Shown piece after piece: positions 62,510 to 64,000 of a DNA stretch of 64,000 nucleotides. Below the pieces are notes generated by a model. That model saw only the letters and a list, made by a program, of their open reading frames with translations. It was not told the DNA's origin and ran no database searches. The translations under genes and the position numbers were made by a program. Within the stretch, counting starts at the first letter, position 1, and each line of letters opens with the position of its first letter. The stretch comes from Trileptium ribeirensis (taxonomy: Eukaryota > Nematoda > Enoplea > Enoplida > Thoracostomopsidae). The stretch is from the NCBI GenBank assembly GCA_030248225.1, contig JASANE010012465.1:57932-121931 (forward strand), read 5' to 3'.

Positions 62510-62608
62510 GAAGCAGAAAGGTCCGGGGTAAAGGCAAATACTACGCGGTCAACTTTCCATTACGTGATGGAATTGATGACGAGTGGTAAAAACAAGATAC
62601 TTTCAACC
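62510..62608 (+). pseudogene. HDAC1: HDAC exon 7, right-arm copy, broken
   Basis: The [19 protein letters not shown] core is recognisable, but the first codons are scrambled, DESYEQ becomes DEW-stop, and the donor GTGAGA of the left arm reads ATAGAT. Not usable as a coding exon. Confidence 0.9.
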
Positions 62609-63121
62609 ATAGATGCTTCGTTTGTTTCTCGTATTTTCTGAAGGCGGGTAACGAAACATATCTTTTTCTTTAATACCTAGTTTTGATACAAAAACTTAAT
62701 TTAAAAGAAGGATACTGTGTTTTTGAAGAAAATCATAGTTGGTTTTGCAATCGTCTTCACCGGTTGTGAGTCAAAATTTTTTGAAGTCGATAGTTATCAT
62801 GGATATAGCTGATAATGTGAGTGCTGAAACCATATGCATAGTTCACTATGCTTCATTATGCTCGGAAATCTCAAAGTACGTAACAGAGCTCATCACGAAA
62901 CTGTACAAATAAGACAGGTTTTTTCAAAATTTGGCTCCTGTATTTTATAATTTCGTTCACAGCAAGACATTCTGTTTGACACGATGTATTAGCAAATCAC
63001 GTTTCATTTTTTGACTAATATTTTGTGCTACAATCTTGACTGAATATGATGAAACAACATAAATAACTGGATAATTTTTCGGCTTATAAATAACAGGAAT
63101 AGAATAGTTTATTTTTTTCAG

Positions 63122-63231
63122 ATTCTCGCAAAAGTAATGAAATAGTTAAACCATCTCGATTATTTTCTTCAGTGTGGCGCCGACTCTTCTAACTGGCAAT
63201 CGTTGGTTCTTTTCTAATATAACTCTAAAAG
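63122..63231 (+). pseudogene. HDAC1: HDAC exon 8, right-arm copy, broken
   Basis: ILAKVM is followed by K-stop where the left arm reads ESFQ. CGAD survives as nucleotides, then further indels disrupt [11 protein letters not shown]. 110 nt against 109. Acceptor tttttttcag and donor GTAATA remain. Exons 9 onward of this copy would lie beyond the window. Confidence 0.9.
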
Positions 63232-63275
63232 GTAATATCATCGTTATGTATTTTGAGTCACGGAACAAATGTTAG

Positions 63276-63818
63276 TGCGCGAGTAAACTTAGCCTGTGCC
63301 AATCGACCATCCTATTTTGTAATAGCCAATAACAATCGTAGACCTTTGTTTCGGGACAAATTGCAGAAATTTCTTCGATTTTTCACTAACAGAAAATTTG
63401 CTAACTCAGAAACAAGTAACATAATCACGCCTTGTTTTAGAAAAAATTGAACGATTTTCAATTTTCAGCGAAACAATTTCTATATAATGCCTATCAGTTT
63501 TCATTTGTATTTGACTCTGATCACGAACAAATTCGATATAATTGGCATAATAAAATTTAAAATAGTGTATATCGTTTAGCTTACAGTGTCCGCGAACAAA
63601 ACCAGCCTAATCAAAAAATGGGTAAATTTTTCCGTTCACAAAATATTCGGCAAATTTCGCTTCAATTTTCATTAAAACGGAATATCCAGTCTTTTGCAGA
63701 GCTGTGTGTTCGCGAACAATTTTTTTCGCAATCCGTTTACAAAAAGGTTTCTGTGACAATTTTTACCGAAATAGCAAAATAGGATGGTTGATGGACACGG
63801 GTTAGGTTTACTGCCGCA
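63276..63818. mobile_element. MITE, TGCG family, right arm mirror
   Basis: Reverse-complement partner of 20,312-20,857 at the matching place beside pseudo-exon 8, with several substitutions and indels. Confidence 0.8.
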
Positions 63819-64000
63819 TATAGCGATTCGATAATGGCCGTTGCGGTAACGATAACAGAGCTACTCGTCTTGGGCTGATATTTCTGTGATAACGCAGCTC
63901 CTCATGGAGGGAAAATTGTAGCCATTCTGGTACTTGTTTAAGAGATACCTAAAATGCCCCGTCGGATACTGTGGAAACGTCTGCTTCTTTTTCATCATTT

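Larger units (their letters stand above)
44860..64000. repeat. Right arm of giant inverted repeat (continues past the window)
   Basis: Reverse complement of the left arm. Coordinates of paired landmarks sum to about 84,130-84,240. It carries exons 1-8 of the second HDAC copy on the plus strand and many small indels against the left arm. Confidence 0.97.

Noticed and set aside
20124..64000. Palindrome arms as two independent full HDAC genes
   Set aside because: Neither arm alone gives a complete reading frame: left fails in exons 1-2, right fails from exon 5.

Overview
This window is eukaryotic nuclear DNA: AT-rich, gene-poor and full of repeats. Its one recognisable gene is a class I histone deacetylase (HDAC1/2, Rpd3 type) of metazoan character, interrupted by many GT-AG introns. 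Conserved blocks include [52 protein letters not shown] and [11 protein letters not shown] cannot name the species. The gene looks bilaterian/invertebrate. I see no bacterial genes, rRNA, tRNA, CRISPR or intact autonomous transposon.

Layout. Positions 1-7.5 kb lie downstream of the HDAC gene and hold only repeats (a foldback element at 1.28-1.86 kb, a solo 345-bp repeat at 2.3 kb, hairpins) and unannotated AT-rich DNA. From 7.73 to 32.2 kb the minus strand carries thirteen clean coding exons, numbered here 3 to 15, with matching phases and canonical GT/AG borders. Exons 2 and 1 follow at 36.2 and 37.2 kb, but both carry frameshifting indels. From 20.1 kb to the window end the DNA is a giant imperfect palindrome. 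The left arm (at least 20,124-39,340) is repeated in reverse as the right arm (about 44,860-64,000, continuing off the window). The centre is an AT-rich 106-bp satellite in two opposed arrays (39.3-41.18 and 41.21-44.86 kb) meeting at a 31-bp spacer. Beside the satellite, each arm has a copy of a small acidic ORF reading outward.

The right arm carries a second HDAC copy on the plus strand. There exons 1 and 2 (46.9 and 47.8 kb) are clean, exon 3 has a 3-nt deletion, exon 4 is clean with one substitution, and exons 5-8 (61.6-63.2 kb) are wrecked by frameshifts, stops and lost splice sites. The two copies have therefore decayed in complementary halves. Exons 1-2 read only from the right arm and exons 3-15 only from the left arm. 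Joined in silico they give one uninterrupted 530-codon HDAC whose catalytic residues sit at human HDAC1 numbering minus one. The part of the palindrome between exon 2 and exon 3 (about 33.6-36.1 versus 48.06-50.5 kb) looks almost perfectly identical between arms, while flanking stretches differ by several percent. A crossover there, inverting the centre, would place intact exons 1-2 in front of intact exons 3-15. So either the locus exists in two inversion isomers and this is the split one, or the gene is rescued by trans-splicing or an N-truncated product, or the assembly has the centre flipped or noisy. This is the main point to test.
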